From positions 32,491 to 96,490 of the forward strand of contig NZ_AYMQ01000106.1 of NCBI RefSeq assembly GCF_000633355.1: DNA of 64,000 nucleotides, written 5' to 3'. Positions 46,710 through 56,012 of the stretch are shown piece after piece; the stretch's first letter is position 1; the number at the start of each line of letters is the position of its first letter. Both the position numbers and the translations under genes were made by a program. The notes beneath the pieces are model-generated. The model had not been told where the DNA came from and made no database searches. It saw only the letters and a program-made list of their open reading frames with translations. Source of the stretch: Serratia sp. H1w. Lineage in GTDB: Bacteria; Pseudomonadota; Gammaproteobacteria; Enterobacterales; Enterobacteriaceae.

Positions 46710-47114
46710 GCTTTGCTGCTTAATACATCACTCACATCAATTATTCAATACTCGCTCATCGCTATAAGGCCAGAAATTATTCACGTGAAAAACTATTCGT
46801 AATACTCGAACAAACTTCGTAAATTTCTCTTGCAGCAAAATACGCCATCCAATAATTTGAATGGGCCACAAAAATGAGTAAATCTACTGATTTTCGTTGC
46901 ACCTCAAATACCATCTTATGTCATCGTCAAGTGATGATAGCCAATTTTCCGCCGTCCTGTGCGGGCACTATTTTGCTACTTTTCACGATCAATACGACGC
47001 TTATCAGTGCTTTTTGTTGCGATTTCGTTACTAATAATTTACATTTAGGCCTTGCAAACCTCGACCGCTCAACCTGGCAAACTAGCTACCGCTGGGCGTT
47101 TAGGAGCTATACCC
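46710..47114. other. Gap upstream of the 60-aa gene
   Basis: No supported gene. One plus-strand open frame (46874-47155) has no ribosome site and an unlikely product. The region is AT-rich in its first half and may hold a leader for the gene at 47115. Confidence 0.3.
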
Positions 47115-47297
47115 ATGCATATGACGCTGATGGAGTACATCCAGCTGCACTTTGATGGCGATATTTATCGTTATGCGCAATTTGAAGGTGTCAGCCGTGA
47201 GCAAATCCTCAAGTGGATCGACAATGAGTACTACGTTATCAAGGGTAAACTGGTTATGCCTGTTAAACATTTACCGGCGGAAAGCTACCTGAAATGA
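47115..47297 (+). CDS. Hypothetical protein, 60 aa
   Basis: MHMTLMEYIQLHFDGDIYRYAQ followed by EGVSREQILKWIDNEYYVIK and GKLVMPVKHLPAESYLK. Small, soluble, with an HTH-like helix pattern (FEGVSREQILKWID), which might indicate DNA binding, but the family is not recognised. AGGAG eight bases before the ATG gives a firm start. A bidirectional terminator separates it from tsx. Confidence 0.6.
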   Translation: MHMTLMEYIQLHFDGDIYRYAQFEGVSREQILKWIDNEYYVIKGKLVMPVKHLPAESYLK

Positions 47298-47305
47298 TGA
47301 TAAAA

Positions 47306-47327
47306 AAACCCCGCCAGTGCGGGGTTT
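47306..47327. terminator. Bidirectional terminator between the 60-aa gene and tsx
   Basis: AAACCCCGC and GCGGGGTTT pair around CAGT; A residues before and T residues after allow function on both strands. Confidence 0.85.
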
Positions 47328-47350
47328 CCTGTTTCTGATACCACGGAAAA

Positions 47351-48229
47351 TCAGAAGTTATAACCGGCAACCAGGTAGTAACCCCAGCCAGTAGACTTGA
47401 TTGGCCCCTGCGGCGTACCGATATCCACCCCATCATTCCATTGACCACCGTTATGGAAATAACGTGCGACGAAGGAGTAATGCCAGTGAGTGTAGTTCAG
47501 CGCCAAAATGTGGCTGGAGGCGATGGAGTTGCTGGTACGCGCCTGACGGCCATTCACCACAAAGTCGTCGCTGCCCAGATCGGAGTCAAAGTCAAAGTTG
47601 GTGAAGCCGATGTAGCTCACATTGCCGCCCCACATTTCGGTCAATGGCACAAAGTATTTCACCTTGAAGCGATAGCCGTCCCAGCTGTTCTCGTTGGAGG
47701 CACCATAGTTCTGCCACTGGTATTTGGCATAAATGTTCATCGACAGACTCATCGGCAGGCCGGTTTCGATATCGGTACCTAGACCCATATACCAGGTGCT
47801 TTGACGGGAGGCATCGTTACGCCCCATGTCGTAAATATAGTTGTTGGCAAAATACCACTCTTTGAACGGCCCGAAGCCCAGGTTGGTGCCGGTCAGTTTG
47901 TCGATGGAGAAGCGCGGTTCGATCTCCATAAACAGCGGTGAGCCTTTGTCCCAGATACCACGGTCCGGGGTGTTACCAACGCCGAAGAACTTCGGCACGT
48001 CTACGTAACCATAGAAATCAAACCAGTCTTTCTTGGCAAAGGCCTCGTATTCCAGATACAGATCATTATTCAGCTGCGGCCCGAAGCGGGTGTGGTAGCT
48101 GCCTACTACGTTGACACTCTGATGCCACCAGTCTGAAACAAACTGGCTGTCTTTGCTTTCTGCCGCCATGGAAACGGGGCTGAAAGACGCGGAGAGAAGC
48201 ACACCTGCTGCGAGAACTATTTTCTTCAT
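47351..48229 (-). CDS. tsx: Nucleoside-specific channel Tsx
   Basis: Outer-membrane 12-stranded beta barrel for nucleoside uptake; also a phage and colicin K receptor in E. coli. Signal peptide [22 protein letters not shown]; then [57 protein letters not shown] and the barrel-closing C-terminal phenylalanine in YYLVAGYNF, all matching E. coli Tsx. The start at 48229 is set by the signal peptide; the longer frame to 48256 is rejected. 292 residues. Confidence 0.94.
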   Translation of the reverse strand: MKKIVLAAGVLLSASFSPVSMAAESKDSQFVSDWWHQSVNVVGSYHTRFGPQLNNDLYLEYEAFAKKDWFDFYGYVDVPKFFGVGNTPDRGIWDKGSPLFMEIEPRFSIDKLTGTNLGFGPFKEWYFANNYIYDMGRNDASRQSTWYMGLGTDIETGLPMSLSMNIYAKYQWQNYGASNENSWDGYRFKVKYFVPLTEMWGGNVSYIGFTNFDFDSDLGSDDFVVNGRQARTSNSIASSHILALNYTHWHYSFVARYFHNGGQWNDGVDIGTPQGPIKSTGWGYYLVAGYNF

Positions 48230-48539
48230 TTTATTACCACATGCTGAGTGGGCCATTCCCTGCCCGTTAGAATGATGATGAGTCTGGCGATGCCTGCTGT
48301 AAACGAATGGTTACCTATTGCGGGTTGCCGTGCGCATTATAGAAAGCTCTCACTGTAATAATCTGTGATCCAGTTGGGCATTTTACCATTGAGTAATCGA
48401 TTGCGTTCTCATTTTTTAAAACAAATTGCACGGCAAAACATTTTTGATGTGATTTTCATCATGTCAAGGGATGTCAAACCACGACCTTTGGTGTCTTTTT
48501 GTGCGACACAAAATTTTAACCAACGGTAACAAAGCGCGT
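48230..48539. promoter_or_regulatory. tsx promoter region
   Basis: About 310 bases without a gene. It holds TGATGTGATTTTCATCA at 48445-48461, an imperfect palindrome of the CRP type, and TGTGATC near 48365. In E. coli tsx is controlled by CRP-CytR and DeoR; here the sites are candidates only. Confidence 0.4.
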
Positions 48540-48561
48540 AAAAAAACCGACAAAATGTCGG
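48540..48561 (-). terminator. Terminator of the 90-aa gene
   Basis: On the minus strand CCGACA-TTT-TGTCGG is followed by seven T residues. It lies beyond the repeat at 48573 downstream of the gene at 48679. Confidence 0.75.
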
Positions 48562-48572
48562 CTAAGGCTGAT

Positions 48573-48661
48573 GATGGGCGCTGCATGCTGCGCCAATGCT
48601 AAGGTCAGATGTGGGAGTAATGCGTGGCACATTCAGTCCCCTCTCCCTTTGGGAGAGGGGC
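48573..48661 (-). repeat. Composite dispersed repeat, copy C (inverted)
   Basis: Read on the minus strand: CCCCTCTCCC/GGGAGAGGGG hairpin, GACTGAATGTGCCA, TGACCTTAGCAT, then the GCATGC palindrome at 48576-48594. Same order as copies A and B. Confidence 0.7.
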
Positions 48662-48678
48662 GCGGTCAGGTGGTTTTG

Positions 48679-48951
48679 TCAGCGGGCTCCAGGTACCGCC
48701 TTGGCGATATTCTCTTGCCGGAACACCACTTCATCACCAGTGGCTATCTCCCATTGGCTGACCGGGATATCGGTTTTCGGTGAAGCCACAACCACTGAGC
48801 CGTGGATCAGCTTGTCGTCGCGGCGCAGGATCATCACATCCAACTGGTACTCGTGCGGCAGGTTAGCGGTAGTCAGGCGAACGATATCGCCGGTGCTGAA
48901 ACTGTGGCCATTCAACGCTGGCTGCTGAATAAATTGAATATCTTTTTTCAT
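48679..48951 (-). CDS. Hypothetical protein, 90 aa
   Basis: MKKDIQFIQQPALNGHSFST then GDIVRLTTANLPHEYQLDVM and IPVSQWEIATGDEVVFRQEN. Mostly beta, no membrane segment or signal. AAGGAACGGGAAA precedes the ATG. Not recognised. Followed by a composite repeat and a terminator, and preceded by divergent-free space to yddG, which ends 83 bases upstream on the same strand. Confidence 0.6.
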   Translation of the reverse strand: MKKDIQFIQQPALNGHSFSTGDIVRLTTANLPHEYQLDVMILRRDDKLIHGSVVVASPKTDIPVSQWEIATGDEVVFRQENIAKAVPGAR

Positions 48952-49034
48952 TTTCCCGTTCCTTCTGGCGGAATACTTACCTTGAGATTAGCTCGAAATT
49001 CAGTTTTCTGCCGCCTGCACCGGTAAAATTTGGC

Positions 49035-49928
49035 TCAGCTTGCGCGGGTGGCCCGCCAGCAAATCAGCGATCCTAGCGTCACCATCATCACCCCTTGCCA
49101 GAAGTTGAGAGTCAGTGCGGTGCTGAGCACCACGGCGGCAAAGATCGATGACAACACCGGGGTAAAGTAAGAGACGGTCGCCAGCAGAGTCATATTGCCA
49201 TGCAGGATCCCGACGTTCCAGGCGGCATAACCCGCTCCCATCGCCGTTCCCACGCATAGCAACGCCACCACAACCGGCAGGCTAAAATGCATGCCGCTTT
49301 CATTGCTGAAGGGATAGATTAGCCACAGCGCCAGAGCGGTCAGGCTGATAAACAGCACCACCGCGTTTTTGCCCTGGGCGATCCTCTTGGTCACGTTGCA
49401 ATAAACGGCCCAAATCACCGCGCCGCTAAACGCCAGCGTATAACTCAACGGATTGCTGCGCACGTTGGCCAACATTTGCGCCGGGGCCCAGCCACCGCTG
49501 CCACTCATGATCCAGCCAATGCCGAACAGGGAGAGCAGCAAGCCAGGCAGCACCCACCATTTGGCCTTCTGGCCGTTAAACAGAATAGCCATCAGCACGG
49601 TAAAACAGGGCCACAGATAGTTGATCATCCCCAGCTCAATGGCCTGCATGCGGTTACTGGCATAGCCAAGCGACAGTGAAAGGCAGATCTCATACAGCAC
49701 AAACAGCAGGCTACCGAGGATCAGATAAGAACGGCGGAACTCACGCAGCTTGGGGACACCCATCACCCCCAGCAGAAACAGCGTGCCCACACTGTAGATC
49801 ATCGCCGCTCCGCCTACCGGCCCAAGGCCTTCGCTAACGCTACGGATCAGACCAACCACGCTGCTCCATAACACAATGGCCAGCAGGCCGAGCAAGGTAG
49901 CTTTATGAGAAACGGACAACGGTGACAT
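49035..49928 (-). CDS. yddG: Aromatic amino acid exporter YddG
   Basis: DMT-superfamily (EamA) inner-membrane exporter with ten helices; exports Phe, Tyr and Trp and also paraquat-type compounds. It matches E. coli YddG: KATLLGLLAIVLWSSVVGLIR, EGLGPVGGAAMIYS, YEICLSLSLGYA, MINYLWPCFTVLMAILFNGQKAKWW and YAAWNVGILHGNMTLLATVSYFTPVLSS. The ATG at 49928 is preferred to a TTG at 49943. 297 residues. Confidence 0.92.
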   Translation of the reverse strand: MSPLSVSHKATLLGLLAIVLWSSVVGLIRSVSEGLGPVGGAAMIYSVGTLFLLGVMGVPKLREFRRSYLILGSLLFVLYEICLSLSLGYASNRMQAIELGMINYLWPCFTVLMAILFNGQKAKWWVLPGLLLSLFGIGWIMSGSGGWAPAQMLANVRSNPLSYTLAFSGAVIWAVYCNVTKRIAQGKNAVVLFISLTALALWLIYPFSNESGMHFSLPVVVALLCVGTAMGAGYAAWNVGILHGNMTLLATVSYFTPVLSSIFAAVVLSTALTLNFWQGVMMVTLGSLICWRATRAS

Positions 49929-50027
49929 CGGCGTGAGATCCAATCGGTTATTTTTATACGATTTTTTACTCTACTGCCCAGCGCAGGAAAAAGAAAGGGC
50001 GCATCGCTGCGCCCTTGCCTATACCGA

Positions 50028-51398
50028 TCACTGTTGAGGTTGGCGCTCCAACTGCGGCGGAGGCTGGCGGAAACGACGGGTGAGATAAGCCAGATAACCA
50101 AATCCAAGCGCCGCCCACAGCAACCCCATGGTCAGGGAACTTTTCTCCAGATTCAGCCACAAGATCCCAACTGTCAACGCCCCGACCATCGGCAAAATCA
50201 GGTAGTGGAAGCGATCTTTCCAGCTCTTGTTACGTCCTTGGCGAATATAGAAATGACTGATCACCGAAAGATTAACGAAGGTAAAGGCTACCAGCGCGCC
50301 AAAGTTGATCAGCGCAGTCGCCGTCACCAGATCGAAAGACAATGCCGATAACGCCACCAAACCGACCAACAGTACGTTAAGCGCTGGCGTACGCCACTTG
50401 GGATGCACATAGCCAAAGAATTTTTCCGGGAACACATTGTCGCGCCCCATCACATACAGCAGTCTGGAAACACTGGCATGGGAAGCCAGACCCGACGCGA
50501 GGGTGTTGATAAAAGTGATACACAGGAAGATCGACTGGAACAATTTGCCTCCGACGTACAGGGCAATTTCTGGCAAGACCGCATCCGGCTGTTTGAAACG
50601 CTCCAACGTCGGGAAGAACAGTTGAATAAAGAACGACACGCTGATGAAGATCACTCCACCATAGAGCGCGGTAAGGAAAATAGCACGCGGTATCACACGG
50701 GCGGCATCCGGCGTTTCTTCGCACAGCGTAGTGACGGCGTCAAAACCCAGAAACGAAAAGCACAGAATGGTGGCGCCGGTAATAATCGGTAAGAGATGAG
50801 CGTTTTCACTGATAAAGGGTTGCAGGCTCCACACGTGGCCAATGCCTTCGCCATTGTGCAGTCCACGTACCACCAGGAAGATAAACACCACGATAATTGC
50901 TATCTGTGCCACTACAAACAGGGTATTGAAGTTCGCCACCAGGCTGACGCTTTTCAGATTGATAGCGGTGATCAGGATCACAAACCCTACCACCCAAATC
51001 CAGGGTGGAACCTCAGGGAACAGCGCCGTGAGATAAATTTTCGCCAATAGCGTATTGATCATCGGCAAAAACAGATAATCCAGCAACGATGACCAGCCAA
51101 CCAGGAAACCCACGTGCGGGTTGATGGCCTTTTGCGCATAGGTGTAAGCCGACCCCGACGTCGGGAACTGGCGCACCAGCTTGCCGTAGCTGATGGCGGT
51201 AAACAACACCCCTGCCAACGCCAACAGGTAAGACGCCGGAACGTGACCGTCCGTCACGCCAGAAACGATACCGAAGGTGTCAAACACCGTCATGGGTGTC
51301 AGATAGGCCAGGCCCATCATCACCACTTGCCACAGTTTCAATGTCTTGCGCAGTTGCGGTTTGCCCGCGCCATTATCGTCGATGGCACTTATCGTCAT
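50028..51398 (-). CDS. puuP: Putrescine importer PuuP
   Basis: Proton-driven putrescine importer of the APC family, inner membrane, twelve helices. Characteristic N-terminus [32 protein letters not shown], then [14 protein letters not shown] and [21 protein letters not shown]. 456 residues. Encoded downstream of puuA on the same strand, as in E. coli; GAGGAATAACCC precedes its ATG. Brings in the substrate for the PuuABCD pathway encoded alongside. Confidence 0.92.
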   Translation of the reverse strand: MTISAIDDNGAGKPQLRKTLKLWQVVMMGLAYLTPMTVFDTFGIVSGVTDGHVPASYLLALAGVLFTAISYGKLVRQFPTSGSAYTYAQKAINPHVGFLVGWSSLLDYLFLPMINTLLAKIYLTALFPEVPPWIWVVGFVILITAINLKSVSLVANFNTLFVVAQIAIIVVFIFLVVRGLHNGEGIGHVWSLQPFISENAHLLPIITGATILCFSFLGFDAVTTLCEETPDAARVIPRAIFLTALYGGVIFISVSFFIQLFFPTLERFKQPDAVLPEIALYVGGKLFQSIFLCITFINTLASGLASHASVSRLLYVMGRDNVFPEKFFGYVHPKWRTPALNVLLVGLVALSALSFDLVTATALINFGALVAFTFVNLSVISHFYIRQGRNKSWKDRFHYLILPMVGALTVGILWLNLEKSSLTMGLLWAALGFGYLAYLTRRFRQPPPQLERQPQQ

Positions 51399-51524
51399 GG
51401 GTTATTCCTCACCGGCGTCCTGTACGCCAAGTTGGAAGAAGTCATCACCGTCGCGCACGGCTTCGCCAGGCCACAGGGAACCCGCGGGAATGCGCCGGCG
51501 CGCGGTAGGATCGGTCTGAGGTCG

Positions 51525-52943
51525 TCAGGCGTTTTTCAGCATCCACTCGATTTCGGTTTCGGTGATCAGCTTTTCAAACTGCTGCAACTCATCGGTTTTA
51601 CAGGCCAGGTAGACATGGCTGAAGCGTTCGCCCAGCAGCGCATTCAGCACTGGCTGGTGTTCGAACTCATACAGCGCATCGCTCTGGCGAATTGGGAACG
51701 GCAGCCCCTCCTGCTCCAACCCGTTGCCGGTCACGGGTTCCAGCAGCGGTAATTGAGTATCGAGGCCATAGACAATCCCGGCCAGAATGGTCGCCATCAC
51801 CAGATAAGGGTTGGCATCGGCCCCCGCTACGCGATACTCCACGCGGTGGCTGTCGCGATCGCCACAGGGAATACGCAGCGCTACGGTGCGGTTGTTATGG
51901 CCCCAGGAGGCTTGGGTAGGTACATACATTCCCGCCTGGAAACGGCGGTAAGCATTGACGTTGGGTGCCAACAGGGCCATAGAGGAAGGCATCAACGCGA
52001 TCATGCCAGCCAGCACCTGCTTCAACAGCGCGGAGTCTTCCCCATCCGCATCGGCAAACACGTTGTTGCCTTGCTTATCCAGCATACTGATGTGCACATG
52101 CATGCCGCTGCCCGCATGTTCCTCATAAGGCTTGGCCATAAAGGTGGCATGCATATGGTGCTTTTCAGCTACCATGCGTATCAGCCGTTTTAACGCCAGA
52201 GCATGATCGCAGGCCTGCAACACATCGTTGGTGTGATGCAGGTTAACTTCAAACTGGCCCGGGGACGCTTCCGCTACCGCACCGTCGGCCGGGATCCCTT
52301 GCAGGTTGGCCAGTTCGTCAATCTCGCTCAACACATCAGCAAAGTGATTGAGGTTATCCACCGAATAAACCTGGCTCTGGGTGTTGCGTTCCTGGGTGCC
52401 GGGAGCGCAAGGCGGTTGCAGATAACCTTCCGCATCGCGCTGGCGATCGATGAGATAGAACTCCAACTCTACCGCTACTACGGGGAATAACCCGCGCTGA
52501 CGCAAACGCTGCCACACTCGGTTCAGCACATTGCGCGGTTCAACGTCAAAGGGAGTACCATCTTCATCCAGCATGGTGAGCAGTACCTGGCCCAGATATT
52601 GCGGATCGGCCGCCGATGGCGTCAGGGTGCCGGCTACCGGCACGCAGATATGATCAGGCTCACCCAGTTCCTGCCCCAACCCCGCCTCTTCCACCACGTT
52701 GCCAAGAATATCCATCGCGAACACTGAGGCCGGGAAGTAACAGCCTTTCTCCAGTTTACCCAACCCGCTCACCGGGATGCGCTTGCCGCGGAAGCTGCCG
52801 TTGAGATCGGTCAGCAGCACGTCGATATGCTGGGTTAACGGATAACGTTCCAGATACTTCTTCACTTCGCGCTGGAACGTGCTACTTCGCCTTTCTTCAT
52901 TATGTTGCACAAAGTTTTCAACTTCTACGATGTTGGTTTGCAT
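51525..52943 (-). CDS. puuA: Gamma-glutamylputrescine synthetase
   Basis: Glutamine-synthetase-fold ligase that joins L-glutamate to putrescine with ATP. 472 residues and almost collinear with E. coli PuuA: MQTNIVEVENFVQHNEERRS, VAVELEFYLIDRQRDAEGY, MHATFMAKPYEEHAGSGMHVH, APNVNAYRRFQAGMYVPTQASWGHNNRTVALRIP, and the end TETEIEWMLKNA. Divergent from puuDRCB. The TGA stop is followed in the same frame by 40 further sense codons (to 51402), noted separately. Confidence 0.95.
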   Translation of the reverse strand: MQTNIVEVENFVQHNEERRSSTFQREVKKYLERYPLTQHIDVLLTDLNGSFRGKRIPVSGLGKLEKGCYFPASVFAMDILGNVVEEAGLGQELGEPDHICVPVAGTLTPSAADPQYLGQVLLTMLDEDGTPFDVEPRNVLNRVWQRLRQRGLFPVVAVELEFYLIDRQRDAEGYLQPPCAPGTQERNTQSQVYSVDNLNHFADVLSEIDELANLQGIPADGAVAEASPGQFEVNLHHTNDVLQACDHALALKRLIRMVAEKHHMHATFMAKPYEEHAGSGMHVHISMLDKQGNNVFADADGEDSALLKQVLAGMIALMPSSMALLAPNVNAYRRFQAGMYVPTQASWGHNNRTVALRIPCGDRDSHRVEYRVAGADANPYLVMATILAGIVYGLDTQLPLLEPVTGNGLEQEGLPFPIRQSDALYEFEHQPVLNALLGERFSHVYLACKTDELQQFEKLITETEIEWMLKNA

Positions 52944-53180
52944 GATTCACCCGCCGTTGTGTTTGGTCTGTGGTTCTCACACTTACTGGCTTCGATGTTT
53001 ATTGACCATCTTGCTCAATATAATGCCCACCAATGAAACATAGTTGCAACAAAAATGTTTTGCAAGTGTTAATTTTGGTTTGAATAATGGCCATCCCGCT
53101 GCTAGATTTAGTGAATATTGAACAAAAAAGGCGATTCAGCGGCTTATCGGTCATAATTTCGAACAACCTGAGGGGATAGC
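52944..53180. promoter_or_regulatory. Divergent puuA/puuD promoter region with candidate PuuR site
   Basis: CAATATAATGCCCA near 53016-53029 resembles the E. coli PuuR recognition sequence AAAATATAATGAACA (11 of 15 positions). A second weaker candidate, GAATATTGAACA, is near 53112-53123. PuuR is encoded in this cluster. Confidence 0.45.
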
Positions 53181-53942
53181 ATGGGCAATATATTTAACAG
53201 ACCACTCGTCGGCGTCGTGATGTGCAGGTATAGGTTAAACCAGCACCTCACCCAGACCTTGCAAGAAAAGTACCTGAATGCGGTGTTAACCGCCGGAGGA
53301 TTACCCATCGCCCTGCCACACGCGCTGGCAGAGTCGGAATTACTGGCAGAACTGCTGCCCCACCTCGACGGCATCTTGCTGCCGGGTAGCCCCAGTAATG
53401 TGCAGCCGCACCTTTATGGTGAAAACGGCGATGAGCCTGACGCCGATCCTGGGCGCGATGAATTGAGCCTGGCGCTGATCGGCCAGGCACTGAGCAGGCG
53501 CATCCCCCTTTTCGCCATTTGCCGCGGTATGCAGGAGCTGGTGGTGGCAACCCAAGGCACGCTGCACCGCCGTTTATATGAACAACCCGAGCTGCTTGAG
53601 CACCGGGAAGATCACGAACTGCCGCTGGAACAACAATATGCCCCTGCCCACGAAGTCACCGTGCAGGACGGAGGATTGCTGACGCAGTTGCTGCCGGATT
53701 GCAACCGATTCTGGGTGAACTCGCTGCACGGCCAGGGCGCTAAAACCCTCGGCCCCAGCGTACGGGTTGAAGCCTATGCCGCCGACGGCCTGGTGGAAGC
53801 CCTCAGCATTCGCGATCAGCCTTTTGCTTTAGGAGTGCAGTGGCATCCTGAGTGGAACAGCGATGAATATGCCCTGTCCCGCCTGTTGTTCGAAGGCTTT
53901 ATCAACGCCTGCCAGCACTATCAAAAGGAAAAACGCCTATGA
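53181..53942 (+). CDS. puuD: Gamma-glutamyl-GABA hydrolase
   Basis: Class I glutamine amidotransferase-like (C26) hydrolase releasing GABA from gamma-glutamyl-GABA. N-terminus RPLVGVVMCRYRLNQHLTQTL; DGILLPGSPSNVQPHLY; nucleophile Cys in PLFAICRGMQELVVA; His in ALGVQWHPEWNSD. 253 residues. First gene of puuDRCB; stop overlaps puuR start (ATGA). Confidence 0.93.
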   Translation: MGNIFNRPLVGVVMCRYRLNQHLTQTLQEKYLNAVLTAGGLPIALPHALAESELLAELLPHLDGILLPGSPSNVQPHLYGENGDEPDADPGRDELSLALIGQALSRRIPLFAICRGMQELVVATQGTLHRRLYEQPELLEHREDHELPLEQQYAPAHEVTVQDGGLLTQLLPDCNRFWVNSLHGQGAKTLGPSVRVEAYAADGLVEALSIRDQPFALGVQWHPEWNSDEYALSRLLFEGFINACQHYQKEKRL

Positions 53943-54496
53943 GCGACGTCAGCTTGGCACCGGGAAAACGCTTGTCGCAGATCCGCCAGCAGTTGGGGTT
54001 ATCACAGCGCCGGGTCGCCGAACTGTCTGGCTTGACGCACAGCGCCATCAGCACCATTGAACAGGACAAGGTCAGCCCGGCCATCAGCACGCTGCAAAAA
54101 CTGCTGACGGTGTATGGGCTGTCGCTATCGGCTTTCTTTACCGAGCCGGAACAGCCGCATGAACCGCAGATCGTCATCAACCACGACGATCTGATCGAAA
54201 TCGGCAGCCAGGGGGTTTCGATGAAGCTGATCCACAACGGCAACCCCGAGCGCACCCTGGCAATGATGATCGAAACCTACGATCCGGGCACCACCACCGG
54301 TGAACGGCTCAAACATCAGGGGGAAGAGATCGGCACCCTGCTGGAAGGTGAAGTGATGTTGCAGGTCAACGGGCAAAGCTATCACTTACAGGCAGGCCAG
54401 AGCTACGCCATCAACACCGCAATTCCCCACAGTTTCAGTAACACCTCGGCGCGCATTTGCCGAATTATCAGCGCACATACGCCGACGACATTCTGA
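53939..54496 (+). CDS. puuR: Putrescine utilization repressor PuuR
   Basis: XRE-type repressor with a C-terminal cupin that senses putrescine. HTH: LSQIRQQLGLSQRRVAELSGLTHSAISTIEQDKVSP; cupin: PGTTTGERLKHQGEEIGTLLEGEVMLQVNG and AGQSYAINTAIPHSFSN. 185 residues as in E. coli. Overlaps puuD by four bases. Confidence 0.94.
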   Translation: MSDVSLAPGKRLSQIRQQLGLSQRRVAELSGLTHSAISTIEQDKVSPAISTLQKLLTVYGLSLSAFFTEPEQPHEPQIVINHDDLIEIGSQGVSMKLIHNGNPERTLAMMIETYDPGTTTGERLKHQGEEIGTLLEGEVMLQVNGQSYHLQAGQSYAINTAIPHSFSNTSARICRIISAHTPTTF

Positions 54497-54511
54497 TTAA
54501 CGGAGCAAGGT

Positions 54512-56008
54512 ATGGACTTCCACCAGCTAGAATATTGGCAACAACGGGCACAGGCCCTGAAGATTGAGAACCGGCTGTTTATCAATGGCCGCTACCTGCC
54601 AGCGGCCGAAGGCGAAACCTTTAGCGTACAGAACCCGGCCACGGTTGAGGAACTGGTACCCATGGCCCGAGGCAGTCACATCGACATCGATCTGGCCGTC
54701 AAAGCGGCGCGCGAGGTGTTTGAACGCGGCAACTGGTCACAAGCCTCCCCCAGTAAACGCAAGGCGACGCTGTTCAAACTTGCCAGCCTGATGGAAGAGC
54801 ACAGCGAGCAGTTAGCGCTGCTGGAAACGCTAGATACCGGCAAACCCATCCGCCACAGCCTGCGTGATGATATTCCCGGGGCGATCCGCTGTATCCGCTG
54901 GTACGCCGAAGCCATCGACAAGATCTATGGCGAAATTGCCCCAACCGGCCATGATGCGCTCGCCCTGATCCAACGGGAACCGATCGGCGTGGTTGGTGCC
55001 ATCGTACCCTGGAATTTCCCTCTGCTGCTGGCCTGCTGGAAATTAGGCCCGGCGTTGGCGGCTGGCAATAGCGTGGTGCTGAAACCTTCCGAAAAGTCAC
55101 CGCTCACGGCGGTCTATCTTGGTGCTTTGGCACAGCAGGCAGGACTCCCCGATGGCGTCCTGAACATTATCCCTGGCTTCGGCCACGATGCGGGTAAGGC
55201 GCTGGCTCTGCATGACGATGTTGACGCCCTCGCCTTTACCGGCTCCACGCAAGTCGCCAAGCAATTGATGATGTATGCCGGCGAATCCAACATGAAACGC
55301 GTGTGGCTGGAGGCCGGCGGCAAAAGTGCCAACATTATCTTTGCCGACTGCCCGGATTTGGATAAGGCGGCACAGGGCGCGGCGGCGGGGATCTTCTATA
55401 ACCAGGGCCAGGTGTGCATTGCCGGTACTCGCCTGCTGGTAGAGGAAAGTATTCAGCAAGCGTTTTTACAGGCGTTGCGCAAACACGCTGCGGATTTCGT
55501 GCCGGGCAACCCACTCGACCCACAAACGCTGATGGGCACGCTGATCGACCAACAGCACTGCGAAAAAGTCACCAGCTATATCGAACAGGGGTTGAGCCAG
55601 GGAGCTTCGCTGTTCCTTGATGGACGAACCCATCCGCAAGGCGGTCATCACGGCTATCTCGGCCCCACCATCCTCACCCAGGTAGACAATGCGATGAGCC
55701 TCGCACGGGATGAGATTTTCGGCCCGGTCCTAGCCGTCACAACCTTTAACGGTGAACAACAGGCACTGGCGTTGGCCAATGACAGCGAATATGGGCTAGG
55801 TGCCGCTGTTTGGACGCGAGATCTATCACGGGCACACCGCATGGCTCGCCAGCTAAAAGCAGGCACCGTGTTCGTCAATAACTACAACGACGGCGATATG
55901 ACCGTGCCCTTCGGTGGCTACAAACAGAGTGGTAACGGGCGAGATAAATCCCTGCATGCGCTGGATAAATTTACCGAACTGAAAACCACCTGGATTTCTC
56001 TGGAATAA
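54512..56008 (+). CDS. puuC: Gamma-glutamyl-gamma-aminobutyraldehyde dehydrogenase
   Basis: NAD(P)-dependent aldehyde dehydrogenase of the putrescine pathway. NAD-binding VVGAIVPWNFPLLLACWK and GFGHDAGKAL, catalytic Glu in LEAGGKSANIIFADC, catalytic Cys in YNQGQVCIAGTRLLV, C-terminal PFGGYKQSGNGRDKSLHALDKFTELKTTW. 498 residues. Third gene of the puuDRCB operon. Confidence 0.93.
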   Translation: MDFHQLEYWQQRAQALKIENRLFINGRYLPAAEGETFSVQNPATVEELVPMARGSHIDIDLAVKAAREVFERGNWSQASPSKRKATLFKLASLMEEHSEQLALLETLDTGKPIRHSLRDDIPGAIRCIRWYAEAIDKIYGEIAPTGHDALALIQREPIGVVGAIVPWNFPLLLACWKLGPALAAGNSVVLKPSEKSPLTAVYLGALAQQAGLPDGVLNIIPGFGHDAGKALALHDDVDALAFTGSTQVAKQLMMYAGESNMKRVWLEAGGKSANIIFADCPDLDKAAQGAAAGIFYNQGQVCIAGTRLLVEESIQQAFLQALRKHAADFVPGNPLDPQTLMGTLIDQQHCEKVTSYIEQGLSQGASLFLDGRTHPQGGHHGYLGPTILTQVDNAMSLARDEIFGPVLAVTTFNGEQQALALANDSEYGLGAAVWTRDLSRAHRMARQLKAGTVFVNNYNDGDMTVPFGGYKQSGNGRDKSLHALDKFTELKTTWISLE

Positions 56009-56012
56009 GGAA

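Noticed and set aside
46874..47155. Plus-strand ORF of 93 aa before the 60-aa gene
   Set aside because: No ribosome site, cysteine-rich chance-like composition, overlaps the well-supported start at 47115.
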